Shown here one piece after another: positions 18,781-30,300 of a stretch of 64,000 nucleotides of DNA. The position numbers and the translations under genes are program-made. The first letter of the stretch is position 1; each line of letters opens with the position of its first letter. Origin of the DNA: Methanoregula sp. SKADARSKE-2 (GTDB lineage Archaea > Halobacteriota > Methanomicrobia > Methanomicrobiales > Methanospirillaceae); contig CP121470.1 in NCBI GenBank assembly GCA_030919125.1, positions 1,885,074-1,949,073 of the forward strand. The letters run 5' to 3'. The notes below the pieces were generated by a model. That model had not been told where the DNA came from, did not search any database, and was given only the letters and a program-made list of their open reading frames with translations.

Positions 18781-21700
18781 TCATCGTCCCTTCTCGTAAC
18801 AGATCCGGGCCTCCTCGGGCTTCCCGATCGTATCGAGGATCGAGCCGATATCGTTCCAGACCTCCTTCCGGGCCGGATCCAGTTCGAGAGCATGCTTGAA
18901 GGAGGTGAGGGCATCCTGGTACTTCCCCTGCTCTTTCAGGGCACGGCCCTTGTAGATCCATGCATCCACGAACTCCGGCTGGAACGTTATCATCTCCGAG
19001 AAGGCATCGGCTGCATCCTCGTACCGGGACTGCGCCATCAGGGCGCTGCCCTTCGTGAAGTACGCAATGGAGAAGGCAGGATCGTTCGAGACCGCGTGGT
19101 CGTAGCATTCGATCGCCTCCCCGTACTGCTTCAGGCCGGCAAGGACCATGCCCTTCCGGGTCCAGCCGACAACATTCTCCGGGTCGAGCGCGAGTCCGGC
19201 CCGGTAGGCATCGAGGGCATCGGGCAGCCGGCCGAGATCGTACAGGGTATTGCCTCGCCCGAACCAGGCATCGGCAAGACTGTTGTCGAGCTCCAGGGCC
19301 TTGTCGAATGCCTCCACCGCGTCCTGGGAGAGGCCGAGCTCGGCAAGGGCCACCCCTTTGTGGGCGAAGGCCTCGGGCCGGTGATCGATCTCGATCGCCC
19401 GGTCATAGGACTGGATGGCATCGCGGTACTGTTCCAGCGCAACGAGGGCAAGCCCCTTCTGGTAATGCGCCTCGGCCATCCGGGGGTCGGACTCGATCGC
19501 CTCATCGTACGCATTGATCGCGCCATCGAGGTTCCCGGATTCGAAGAAGGCCCGGCCCTTCCAGTAGTACGCAGCCGTGCAGGAGGGGTTGATCTCCGTG
19601 GTCCGGTCGAAGGCGGAGATCGCGGACTCGTAGCTGCCGGTCCCGAAGAGGGCCCGGCCCTTCTCGTAGATTGCGTTGATGAACCCGGGGTTGATGGAGA
19701 GGACCCGGTCGAAGGAGGCGATGGCCTCCTGGTGCTTCCCGGTCGTGAGCAGGGCCCGGCCCCGCTCGTACCAGGCCTCCTGGTACTCCGGCTGGATCGC
19801 GACTGCTCCATCGAACGCCCGGATCGCCTCCTCCCCCCTCTGGACTTTGACGAGGGCAAGGCCCTTGTAATAGTGAGCCTCCGGGTAGTGGCTGTTCAGG
19901 GCGAGCGCGAGATCGAACGCGGTGATGGCAGGCTCGTACGAAGCGAGCTGGAGGAGCGCGATACCCTTGTAGTAGAACGCATCCGCATTGTCGGACTGGA
20001 GGGAGAGGGCCTTCTCGAAGCTTGCGACCGCATCGCTGCCGCGTTTCAGCCGGAGGAGCGCTATCCCCCGCTGCAGGAACGGCGCTGCATAGGCCGGGTC
20101 GAGTTCGATCGCCCGGTCAAAGGCTGCGAGGGCTTCCTCGAATTTCTCGAGGGCCAGGTCAGCGATACCCCGGTAGAGCCAGGCGCCGGTGAAGGTATCG
20201 CGCTCGGCAAGGGCCCGGCCAAAGGCGTTGACCGCTTCGGTGTGCATCGAGAGGCTAGCGAGCGCACGGCCCTTCCGGTACCAGGCCTCGGCACATCCCG
20301 GCTGGATCGCAAGGGCAGCGTCGAGGTTCCTGATCGACTCTTGGAACCTGCCGAGCCGGAAGAGCGAAACCCCGAGGAAATAGTTCGCCCGGGCGTCTCT
20401 GGCATCGATCCCGAGCGCTTTTGTGAAGCAGGTGACCGCTTCCTGGTCCCGGTTGAGGGACGAGAGACCAACCCCTTTACCGGTCCAGGCCGGGGCGGAG
20501 CTGGGCCGGATGCGGAGCGCGAGCTCAAACGCTGCGACCGCTTCCTCGAACCGGGAGAGGCGGGTCAGGGCGAGGCCCTTGTAATAGAGGGCGTCGGCGT
20601 TCTTCGGCTGCGGGGAGAGGGCATTGTCATACGCCACCACGGCTTCCTGGTACATCCCGAGCTCGGAGAGGGCCCGGCCCTTGTCATAGTACGCTGCCCC
20701 GTAATCGGGACGGATCTCAAGCGCCTTGTTGAACGCCTCGACCGCATCCTCGTACCCGGCCAGCGCGAAGAGGGCGCTGCCCCGGAGGTACCAGGCATCC
20801 GCGTTCGCATGGTCGAGGCCGAGCGCCTTCACGTACGATTCTATCGCATCATTGTACCGTCTCATCGCGGCAAGGGCCCTCCCCCGGTTCAGCCATGCAT
20901 CGATCGATCCGGGATTTTTCTGGATGACGGTATCGAACGCCTCGACCGCATCCTTCTGCCGGCCGGTCGCGGCAAGGGAGAGCCCCTTGAAGTACCAGGC
21001 CTCCCCGTTCCCGGGGTCGAGGTCAACGGATCTGTCGAACGCGGTGATGGCTTCATCGTTCCTGCCGAGCTCGGCAAGCGAGCAGCCCTTGTGGAAGTAC
21101 GCCCCGGCAGAATTCTTCTCGATCCCGAGCGCCTTGTCAAAGGTCTTGACCGCCTCCCGGAACATGCCGAGCGATTCGAGCGCACGCCCCTTGTCATAGA
21201 GGGATTCGGCGTTATCGGGATCGGTCTCCAGTGCCAGGTCGAAGGATTTCACGGCCTCCTCAAGCTTCCCGACCCGGATGAGGGCGTTCCCGCGGAAGTG
21301 GTAACTCGGGACATCTTTTGGATGGAGGCGGATCGCCCGAGAGTACCCCGCGATCGCCTCCTTGGTCCGGTCAAGGATATCGAGGGCCCGGGCCCGGGAG
21401 AAGCAGGCAGCAAAGTAATCGGGTTTCTGGGCCAGCGCGTGATCGAAGGCTTCGACCGCCTTCTCATGCTCCCCGAGCCGGGCAGAGATGGTCCCCGCCT
21501 CGAACCAGAAGACCGGGTCCCGGTCCTCGCAGAGGAGGAGGTGCCCGAACGAGTCTGCGGATTCGCGGAGCCGGCCGAGCTCGGCAAGGGCGAGAGACCG
21601 GTGGTAGAGGGCATCGATGTTCGCGTCGTCTCCCGCAAGGGAGGCGTCCAGCGCTGCGAGCGCATCGGTAAATTTCCGGAGCTCGAAGAGGGCGATGCCC

Positions 21701-24276
21701 TTGCCGTAGAGCGCCTGGGCATCGTCCGGCACGAGCGCAAGGGCGCGGTCGTACGATGCGACCGCCTCCTCAAACCGGCCGAGCCTGGCGAGCACGCAGC
21801 CCTTCTCGTACCAGATCCCGCCATTGGACGGATCGATCGCAAGGGCGGAATCAAGAGCAGCGCCGGCCTCTTCATCCCGCCCGAGGATGATGAGCGACAG
21901 CCCCCGGAAATAAAACGGCTCGGACTCTCCGGGAAGGTGGGCTGCTGCCATTCCAAAGATCGCTTCTGCCTCGGCATGGTGCTGCAGGTTTGCCGCAGCC
22001 CGTCCCTTCTCGAAGAGGATCATCCCATTCTCCGGCTCACGGCCGAGGGCGATATCGAAGAGGTGGATCGCGTCTTCGAACCTCCCGAGCCGGAACGCGG
22101 CCTGCCCTTCGGCAAAGAGGAGCGGGACATTCTGCGGGTCGAGCTTGCGGGCCCGCTCGAACGCTCCAACCGCATCCTCATCCTGAGCCAGGTGGACGAG
22201 TGCTGCTCCCTTGTGGTACCAGCTCTCGGCGTGATCGGGCACGAGCCGGAGCATGCCGGAGAAGGCGATCTCCGCCTCCGCCCATTCGCCGAGCAGTTCG
22301 AGGGCCATCCCCTTGTTGAAATAGCTCTTTGCAAACGATCCATCGAGGACGATAGCCTGGTCGAAGGCTTCGACCGCCTTCTCATGCTCCCCGAGCCGGG
22401 CAGAGATGGTCCCCGCCTCGAACCAGAAGACCGGGTCCCGGTCCTCGCAGAGGAGGAGGTGCCCGAACGAGTCTGCGGATTCGCGGAGCCGGCCGAGCTC
22501 GGCAAGGGCGAGAGACCGGTGGTAGAGGGCATCGATGTTCGCGTCGTCTCCCGCAAGGGAGGCGTCCAGCGCTGCGAGCGCATCGGTAAATTTCCGGAGC
22601 TCGAAGAGGGCGATACCCTTGCCGTAGAGCGCCTGGGCATCGTCCGGCACGAGCGCAAGGGGCGCGGTCGTACGATGCGACCGCCTCCTCAAACCGGCCG
22701 AGCCTGGCGAGCACGCAGCCCTTCTCGTACCAGATCCCGCCATTGGACGGATCGATCGCAAGGGCGGAATCAAGAGCAGCGCCGGCCTCTTCATCCCGCC
22801 CGAGGATGATGAGCGACAGCCCCGGAAATAAAACGGCTCGGACTCTCCGGGAAGGTGGGCTGCTGCCATTCCAAAGATCGCTTCTGCCTCGGCATGGTGC
22901 TGCAGGTTTGCCGCAGCCCGTCCCTTCTCGAAGAGGATCATCCCATTCTCCGGCTCACGGCCGAGGGCGATATCGATATCGAAGAAGGTGGATCGCGTCT
23001 TCGAACCTCCCGAGCCGGAACGCGGCCTGCCCTTCGGCAAAGAGGAGCGGACATTCTGCGGGTCGAGCTTGCGGGCCCGCTCGAACGCTCCAACCGCATC
23101 CTCATCCTGAGCCAGGTGGACGAGTGCTGCTCCCTTGTGGTACCAGCTCTCGGCGTGATCGGGCACGAGCCGGAGCATACCGGAGAAGGCGATCTCCGCC
23201 TCCGCCCATTCGCCGAGCAGTTCGAGGGCCATCCCCTTGTTGAAATAGCTCTTTGCAAACGATCCATCGAGGACGATAGCCTGGTCGAAGGCTTCGACCG
23301 CCTCCCGGTTCCGGCCGAGAGCCGCATACGCGAGTCCCTGCTCGAAGTGGCCGTCCTTCTGTGCATCGAGGGCAAGGGCCTCGCCGAACGCGGCTACCGC
23401 CTCTTCGAACCGTTCGAGATTGAAGAGCGCGACCCCCTGCTCGTAGTGGGCTTCGTACGTCTTGGGATCGATCCCGATCGCGTGGCGGAAGGCATCTTCC
23501 GCCTCAGCGTACCGCTCGAGATGGGAGAGGACGAGCCCCTTCTGGTACCATGCATCGTAGATGCCCGGGTCGAGGCCGAGGGCTGCCTCAAACGCTCCGA
23601 CCGCATCTAGGGATCTGTTCAGGCTCCGGAGGGCACGCCCCTTGTGGTAGTAGGCCGGTGAATACGCTTCATCGAGGGAGAGGACGTGATCGAAATCTTC
23701 GATCGCTTCCCTGTCCTTTCCCAGCCGTTCGTGGGCAAGGCCCCGGTCATAGTACGCCTGCAGGAAGCGGGGGTCGATCCCGGTCGCCCTGTCGAAGGCC
23801 TCGATCGCTTCCCCGTCCCGGCCGAGCAGGATGAGCGCAACTCCGCGGTCGTACCAGGCGTTCGCATACTTCGGGTTGATCGCAAGGGCGCGGTCGTACG
23901 ATGCGACCGCCTCCTCAAACCGGCCGAGCTCGGCGAGCGCAATCGCACGATCGTACCAGCCACCGGAGGATCCGGGTTTGAGGTCAAGGGCGCGGTCGAG
24001 GGCATCGACCGCAGGTTCGAACTGCGAAAGCGAGAGGAGGGCCTGGCCCTTCCGGAGCCAGGCCGGGGCACAGGAGTTGTCGCTCGCAAGCACCTGGTCG
24101 AAGGCAGCGATCGCTTCCGGGATGTTCCCGAGTTCGCCAAGTGCCCTGCCCTTCCGGTACCATGCACCGGTGTTTGTCGGGGCCAGGGCGATCGCCCGGT
24201 CGAACGCCTCGATCGCCGCAGCCGGCTGCCCGAGATCAACAAGGACCGAGCCCTTGAGGACCCAGACCGCGTCCAC
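18781..24276 (-). CDS. giant tetratricopeptide-repeat protein, C-terminal segment
   Basis: This frame holds about 54 tandem TPR units of 34 residues (consensus AWYxKGxALxxLGRYEEAI, then xAFDxALxIDP), and ends ARICYEKGR. It is the downstream part of the gene that begins at 35000, separated by a net frameshift in 24277-25346. Within 22361-23284 the reading leaves the TPR frame twice and returns: SSLPKGRPRSGSGG and GCRSSSSGGMKRP are out-of-frame stretches caused by small indels against the clean copy at 21443-22360. No signal peptide, membrane segment or enzyme domain is present, so it should form a long cytosolic superhelical scaffold. Partners are unknown. Confidence 0.8.
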   Translation of the reverse strand: MDAVWVLKGSVLVDLGQPAAAIEAFDRAIALAPTNTGAWYRKGRALGELGNIPEAIAAFDQVLASDNSCAPAWLRKGQALLSLSQFEPAVDALDRALDLKPGSSGGWYDRAIALAELGRFEEAVASYDRALAINPKYANAWYDRGVALILLGRDGEAIEAFDRATGIDPRFLQAYYDRGLAHERLGKDREAIEDFDHVLSLDEAYSPAYYHKGRALRSLNRSLDAVGAFEAALGLDPGIYDAWYQKGLVLSHLERYAEAEDAFRHAIGIDPKTYEAHYEQGVALFNLERFEEAVAAFGEALALDAQKDGHFEQGLAYAALGRNREAVEAFDQAIVLDGSFAKSYFNKGMALELLGEWAEAEIAFSGMLRLVPDHAESWYHKGAALVHLAQDEDAVGAFERARKLDPQNVRSSLPKGRPRSGSGGSKTRSTFFDIDIALGREPENGMILFEKGRAAANLQHHAEAEAIFGMAAAHLPGESEPFYFRGCRSSSSGGMKRPALLLIPPLRSIRPMAGSGTRRAACSPGSAGLRRRSHRTTAPLALVPDDAQALYGKGIALFELRKFTDALAALDASLAGDDANIDALYHRSLALAELGRLRESADSFGHLLLCEDRDPVFWFEAGTISARLGEHEKAVEAFDQAIVLDGSFAKSYFNKGMALELLGEWAEAEIAFSGMLRLVPDHAESWYHKGAALVHLAQDEDAVGAFERARKLDPQNVPLLFAEGQAAFRLGRFEDAIHLFDIALGREPENGMILFEKGRAAANLQHHAEAEAIFGMAAAHLPGESEPFYFRGLSLIILGRDEEAGAALDSALAIDPSNGGIWYEKGCVLARLGRFEEAVASYDRALALVPDDAQALYGKGIALFELRKFTDALAALDASLAGDDANIDALYHRSLALAELGRLRESADSFGHLLLCEDRDPVFWFEAGTISARLGEHEKAVEAFDHALAQKPDYFAACFSRARALDILDRTKEAIAGYSRAIRLHPKDVPSYHFRGNALIRVGKLEEAVKSFDLALETDPDNAESLYDKGRALESLGMFREAVKTFDKALGIEKNSAGAYFHKGCSLAELGRNDEAITAFDRSVDLDPGNGEAWYFKGLSLAATGRQKDAVEAFDTVIQKNPGSIDAWLNRGRALAAMRRYNDAIESYVKALGLDHANADAWYLRGSALFALAGYEDAVEAFNKALEIRPDYGAAYYDKGRALSELGMYQEAVVAYDNALSPQPKNADALYYKGLALTRLSRFEEAVAAFELALRIRPSSAPAWTGKGVGLSSLNRDQEAVTCFTKALGIDARDARANYFLGVSLFRLGRFQESIRNLDAALAIQPGCAEAWYRKGRALASLSMHTEAVNAFGRALAERDTFTGAWLYRGIADLALEKFEEALAAFDRAIELDPAYAAPFLQRGIALLRLKRGSDAVASFEKALSLQSDNADAFYYKGIALLQLASYEPAITAFDLALALNSHYPEAHYYKGLALVKVQRGEEAIRAFDGAVAIQPEYQEAWYERGRALLTTGKHQEAIASFDRVLSINPGFINAIYEKGRALFGTGSYESAISAFDRTTEINPSCTAAYYWKGRAFFESGNLDGAINAYDEAIESDPRMAEAHYQKGLALVALEQYRDAIQSYDRAIEIDHRPEAFAHKGVALAELGLSQDAVEAFDKALELDNSLADAWFGRGNTLYDLGRLPDALDAYRAGLALDPENVVGWTRKGMVLAGLKQYGEAIECYDHAVSNDPAFSIAYFTKGSALMAQSRYEDAADAFSEMITFQPEFVDAWIYKGRALKEQGKYQDALTSFKHALELDPARKEVWNDIGSILDTIGKPEEARICYEKGR
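21443..23284 (-). repeat. tandem duplication of nine TPR units (918 bp and 924 bp)
   Basis: 21443-22360 and 22361-23284 are nearly identical. The offset is 918 (nine times 102) at the left and 924 at the right. A 20-base sequence TCGAAGGCTTCGACCGCCTT begins at 21443 and 22361, and all but its last base recurs at 23285. The second copy has small indels: a missing G in GAGCGGACATT, a repeated GATATC plus an extra A, a missing C in CAGCCCCGG and an extra G in AAGGGGCGC. Confidence 0.85.
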
Positions 24277-27200
24277 ATTATTCTCGATCCCAAGCGAGGA
24301 GTCGAGGGACTGGAGGGCATCCTCGGGACGACCGAGTTTGACGAGCGCCCGGGCGGCTTCGTACAGGGCCTCAGGATCATCGGGGGTGTGGCCAAGGACC
24401 GTCTCGAACGCTGAGAGGGCGTCCGCGTACCTGCCGAGCGCAAAGGAGGCAAGACCCGATCGGAAGGTTGCATCGGTGATCGAGGGCGTACGTGAGGGCG
24501 TGAGGGCGTTCGCAAGCGACCGGAGGGCCCGCTCGTACTTCCCGGAGGCCAGGAGGGCAACCCCTTCCGGTAATGGGCGGGCGCGTACTCCGGGAGGTAC
24601 CCGAGCACGTAGTCGAAGGCCTTGATAGCCGCAGGATTGTTCCCGAGCCGGAGGAAGGCGAGCCCCTTGTAAAACGCGGCGTCAGAGAAGGTTGAGTCGA
24701 GGCTGAGCGCGAGATCGAAGGCACCGATCGCCTCCTCAGAGCGCCCGAGTTCGAAGAGGGCCCTCCCTCTCCCAAACGCGGCGTTGACCTCGCCTTCGTT
24801 GAGTTCGAGGGAGCGCTCGAACGCTGCCAGTGCAGATTCAAAATTTTTGAGATTTGCAAGCGTCTCGCCTCTGGCAAAGCCAGGTTATCGCGTTGTCGGG
24901 GAGAAGTTCGATCGACTTGTCGAACGATGCGAGGGCCTCTTCAAAGTTCCCGAGGACCATCTGGGAGAGGCCGCGGTTGAGAGAGAGGGTGCCGTCAGGC
25001 TCCCCAGCGAGAGGGCGAGGTCGAAGGCAGCGACCGCCTCAGCGTACTTCTCGGTGGCTGCAAGGGCGAGCCCTTTCTGGTACGCGGAGTCCCGGAATCG
25101 GGCTTCAGCGCAAGCGACCGGTCGAAGGCGGGTATGGCCTCCTCGAAGCGTTCGAGTTTGGCAAGGGCAGAGCCCGCATAGTGCCACCCGGATGCGCAGC
25201 CTTCGTCGATACCAACCGTCTTCTCAAACGCCTCGAGGGCTTCGTCGTACGCGCACCGTACCCAGTGGGCCCGGCCAAGATAGTACCAGGACGCTGCCTT
25301 CCGGTTATCGATCGCAATCGCCTTCCTGAGCGCCGAGACCGCCTCCTCAGGCCGGTCGGCCCGGAGGAAGGCCTTGCCCCGGAAGAAGAGGGCGAACTCG
25401 TTCCGCGGCTGGTACTTCAGGGATCGGTCGAGCGCCTCGATCGACTCCTTGTACCGCCCGAGCCGGTACAGCGCGAGTACCCTTGCAGGCAAGGAGTTCG
25501 GGATCTGAGGAGTCGTACTCGAGCGCCCGGTCGAGTCCGATGATCGCATCCTCATACCGAAAGAGCCGGGTGAGGGCGGTGCCGCGTTCGCGGAGCGCGA
25601 TCGCGTTCTCCGGATCGGTCGACAGGACAGCATCGAATAACGCTACCGCCTCTTCATACCTCTTGATCCGGTTGAGGGCCTGGCCCTTCCGGAGCCAGGC
25701 CGGGGCACAGGAGTTGTCGCTCGCAAGCACCTGGTCGAAGGCAGCGATCGCTTCCGGGATGTTCCCGAGTTCGCCAAGTGCCCTGCCCTTCCGGTACCAT
25801 GCACCGATGTTTGTCGGGGCCAGGGCGATCGCCCGGTCGAACGCCTCGATCGCCGCAGCCGGCTGCCCGAGATCAACAAGGACCGAGCCCTTGAGGACCC
25901 AGACCGCGTCCACATTATTCTCGATCCCAAGCGAGGAGTCGAGGGACTGGAGGGCATCCTCGGGACGACCGAGTTTGACGAGCGCCCGGGCGGCTTCGTA
26001 CAGGGCCTCGGGATCATCGGGGGTGTGGCCAAGGACCGTCTCGAACGCTGAGAGGGCGTCCGCGTACCTGCCGAGCGCAAAGGAGGCAAGACCCGATCGG
26101 AAGGTTGCATCGGTGATCGAGGGATCGTACGTGAGGGCGTTCGCAAGCGACCGGAGGGCCCGCTCGTACTTCCCGGAGGCCAGGAGGGCAACCCCCTTCC
26201 GGTAATGGGCGGGCGCGTACTCCGGGAGGTACCCGAGCACGTAGTCGAAGGCCTTGATAGCCGCAGGATTGTTCCCGAGCCGGAGGAAGGCGAGCCCCTT
26301 GTAAAACGCGGCGTCAGAGAAGGTTGAGTCGAGGCTGAGCGCGAGATCGAAGGCACCGATCGCCTCCTCAGAGCGCCCGAGTTCGAAGAGGGCCCTCCCT
26401 CTCCCAAACGCGGCGTTGACCTCGCCTTCGTTGAGTTCGAGGGAGCGCTCGAACGCTGCCAGTGCAGATTCAAAATTTTTGAGATTTGCAAGCGTCTCAC
26501 CTCTGGCAAGCCAGGTTATCGCGTTGTCGGGGAGAAGTTCGATCGACTTGTCGAACGATGCGAGGGCCTCTTCAAAGTTCCCGAGGACCATCTGGGAGAG
26601 GCCGCGGTTGAGAGAGAGGGTGCCGTCAGGCTCCCCCAGCGAGAGGGCGAGGTCGAAGGCAGCGACCGCCTCAGCGTACTTCTCGGTGGCTGCAAGGGCG
26701 AGCCCTTTCTGGTACGCGGAGTCCCGGGAATCGGGCTTCAGCGCAAGCGACCGGTCGAAGGCGGGTATGGCCTCCTCGAAGCGTTCGAGTTTGGCAAGGG
26801 CAGAGCCCGCATAGTGCCACCCGGATGCGCAGCCTTCGTCGATACCAACCGTCTTCTCAAACGCCTCGAGGGCTTCGTCGTACGCGCACCGTACCCAGTG
26901 GGCCCGGCCAAGATAGTACCAGGACGCTGCCTTCCGGTTATCGATCGCAATCGCCTTCCCGAGCGCCGAGACCGCCTCCTCAGGCCGGTCGGCCCGGAGG
27001 AAGGCCTTGCCCCGGAAGAAGAGGGCGAACTCGTTCCGCGGCTGGTACTTCAGGGATCGGTCGAGCGCCTCGATCGACTCCTTGTACCGCCCGAGCCGGT
27101 ACAGCGAGTATCCCTTGCAGGCAAGGAGTTCGGGATCTGAGGAGTCGTACTCGAGCGCCCGGTCGAGTCCGATGATCGCATCCTCATACCGAAAGAGCCG

Positions 27201-27305
27201 GGTGAGGGCGGTGCCGCGTTCGCGGAGCGCGATCGCGTTCTCCGGATCGGTCGACAGGACAGCATCGAATAACGCTACCGCCTCTTCATACCTCTTGATC
27301 CGGTT
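24037..27305 (-). repeat. tandem duplication of sixteen TPR units (1637 bp and 1632 bp)
   Basis: 24037-25673 and 25674-27305 are nearly identical. The clean copy is 1632 bp (sixteen times 102); the other is 1637 bp with at least six small indels, which destroy the frame. GAGGGCCTGGCCCTTCCG begins both copies and occurs again at 27306. Confidence 0.85.
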
Positions 27306-30300
27306 GAGGGCCTGGCCCTTCCGCAGGTGGACGAGGAGGATCTCCGCATCCCGGGCGGTTGCGAGATCGAACGACTGGATCGCAGGTTCGAACTCCCCGA
27401 GCTCGAACTGGGCATAGCCCCTCTCGGCATAGACCGCTGCGGTCTCAAGCCCGAGCGCGATACAGCGGTCGAAGGCTTCGAGCGCCATCTTCGGATCCTT
27501 GAGCTGGACGTACGCGACTCCCCGTTCGAACTGGACCCCGGTATCCTCGGGCTTGAGCGCAAGGAACGAATCGAAGGCCGCGATCGCGTCCCGGAAATTC
27601 CCGAGCGCGGCAGACGATCTCCCCCTCTCTTCCCACGCAGTACTGTTGGCAGGGTTGAGCTCGAGCACCCGGGTGAACGTATCGACCGCTTCTTCATAGG
27701 ATCGGTTCCGGTACTGGACCTGCCCCTTGTACTGGAATGCGCGTTCGCACGAGGGATCGATCTCGCCGACCCGGGTGTAGGCGTCCACGGCCTCCTCAGC
27801 GAGATCGAGGTGGTCGAGCGCCCGGGCCTTCCCGTACCAGGCCGGGAGATCCTCAGGGTCTGCCGCAATGATGCGGGCGAAGGCATCTGCCGCTTCCCGG
27901 AACCGTCCGAGCCCGGCAAGGACCCGGCCCCGCTGAAGGAAGGCGTCAGAAAAGTCCGGCATCAGCCGGTTGACAGTTCCGAATGCCTCGGCGGCTGCAT
28001 CCCGATCCCCCATCTTCTGCAGGGAGATGCCCTTGTAATAGTACGCCTCCCCGAACTCCGGCTGGATGGCCAGCGCCTGGTCGAAGGCGGAGATCGCATC
28101 GGCATGGTTCTCCAGGCTCATGAGGGCCTTCCCTTTGTAGAATAAGGTGTGGGCGTTGGCGGGCTCCAGTTCGAGGGCATTGTTGCAGGCGTATACCGCT
28201 TCCTGGTACCGGCCTGCCGCAAAGAGGCAGAACCCTTTGATGAGCCATGCGTTTGCAATCTTTGGCGAGAGCGCAAGCGTCCGGGTGAGCGCATCGATAG
28301 CCTCATCGAACTTCCCGAGTTCGGCAAAGGAGAGGCCCATCTGGTACAGGGCATCGGTGCTCCGGGGATCGAGTATGAGCGAACGGGTGAACTCCTCGAC
28401 CGCATCTTCCTGCCTACCCATCCGGGCAAGGACAGTCCCTTTCTGGAAGAGGATCTCCGCCCGCTGCGGATCGATGCTGTGGGCCGATTCGAACGCCCCC
28501 AGGGCCTCCCGGAACTTCTCCAGCCGGGCTAGGGAGAGCCCTTTCTGGTACAGCACGGAGGCATCGTTCGGGTTGATCTCAAGAGCTATGTTGAACGCGA
28601 GGAGGGCCTCCTCGTTCATGCCGATATCGGCAAGGGCCATCCCCTTGTTGAAGAACGCCGGCGCATACCGGGGGATCTGTTCGATGACCCGGTCAAAAGC
28701 TTCGAGAGCTTCTGTCTGGCGCCCGACTCTGGCAAGGGAAAGGCCGAGGTCAAAGTGCACCTCAACACCTGAGGGATTGAGTTCGAGAGCCCGGATAAAC
28801 GCCTCGACCGCTTCCGCGTGGCGATCGAGATCGGTGAGGATCAGCCCCTTCCGGTACCAGGCCTCCCCATACGCCGGCTGGATCTCAAGGGCTTTCTCGC
28901 AGGCAGCAAGCGCCTCGGGGAAGTTCGCGAGATCCTGGAGCGCCCGTCCCTTCGCGTAGGCAGCCCCGGCAAGTCCCGGATCCCTCTCAAGTGCGTGGTC
29001 GAACGCCTCGATGGCGTCCCGGTACATCCCGAGGGCAGAGAGGGCAAGCCCCCGCTCGTAATGGGCCGGTCCAGAGTCGGGGTTCAGCGCGAGGGCGCTC
29101 TCGAAGGAGGGGATCGCAGCCCGGGCCCGCCCGAGCTTCAGTAGCGCCGATCCCCGGTAATAGTATGCGGGGGCGAGTTTTTCATCGATCTCCAGCGCGT
29201 GATCGAACGAGAGGATCGCCTCTTCGTACCGGGAGAGAGTGGAGAGAGCAAGCCCCTTCTGGAAATGGGCGTCCCCGTACTTCGGGTCGAGCTCGATGAC
29301 CCGGGTGTAGGCATCCACCGCCTCGGTAAATTTCTTGAGCTCGAAGAGGGTCCGCCCCTTCTGGTAGTACGCGTGGAGGTTGTTCGGATTCTCCTGGATT
29401 GTCTTCTCGAAATCTTTCAGCGCATCCCGGAACTTGCCAAGGCTTGCGAGCACAAGGCCCTTGTGCATCCGGGCGTCGGTATACTTCGGCTTGAGCTGGA
29501 GCGTCTTCTCGAACGCGAAGACTGCGTCGTTCAGCCGGCCCAGTTCCGCAAACGATCGCCCCTTGTGATAGAAGGCGAGCGCGTTCTCGGGATCATTGAT
29601 GAGCGACCGGTCGTACGCCCCCAGGGCGTCCTCGTGCCTGCCAAGCTTTGCAAGGGCGACTCCCTTGTGGTAATAGGCCTTGGCATTGGACGTGTCCTTT
29701 GCGAGGTTTTTGTCGAACGCCTCGATGGCTTCGGCATACTTCCCCTGCTTCAGGAGGGAGAGACCGAGGTAGTAGTAGGCCTCGGTGTACGAGGATTCGA
29801 TCTCAAGGGCCCGGTTGAAGGCAAAGCCGGCATCGAAATATTTCCCGGTCTCGATCAGGGATCTCCCCTTCCAGTACCAGGCCGGGGCAGAGGCAGGCAG
29901 GATTGAGATCGTCCTCTCAAACGCGGTGATAGCATCCCGGTGATCGCCGAGTTTTGCGAGGGCCAGCCCCTTGTGGTACTGGGCATCGCCGTTCTGCGGA
30001 TCGATCTCGATCAGGACTTCAAAGATCTGGATCGCTTCCTCCACCCGGTCCATCTTCTCAAGGGCTAACCCCTTGTACTGGAACGCCTCGATGCACCGCT
30101 GGTTCAGGGAGATGGCGCTGTCGAAGGAATCGATGGCTTCCTGGTACCGGCCGAGATCGTAGAGGGCCTTTCCCTGGCGGATCCAGACCCCGACCTGGTC
30201 GGGATCGATCCGAAGCGATTTTGCGTACGAGTCGATGGCATCCTCGGTCTTCCCGAGTTCCCCGAGGGCATCGCCCCGCTGCATCCAGATATCCCGGAGG

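Noticed and set aside
18706..22809. Long plus-strand open frame of about 1367 codons
   Set aside because: It is the antisense shadow of the TPR array. The 102-bp repeat and strong codon bias keep the opposite strand open; its product is a low-complexity repeat with no family features.
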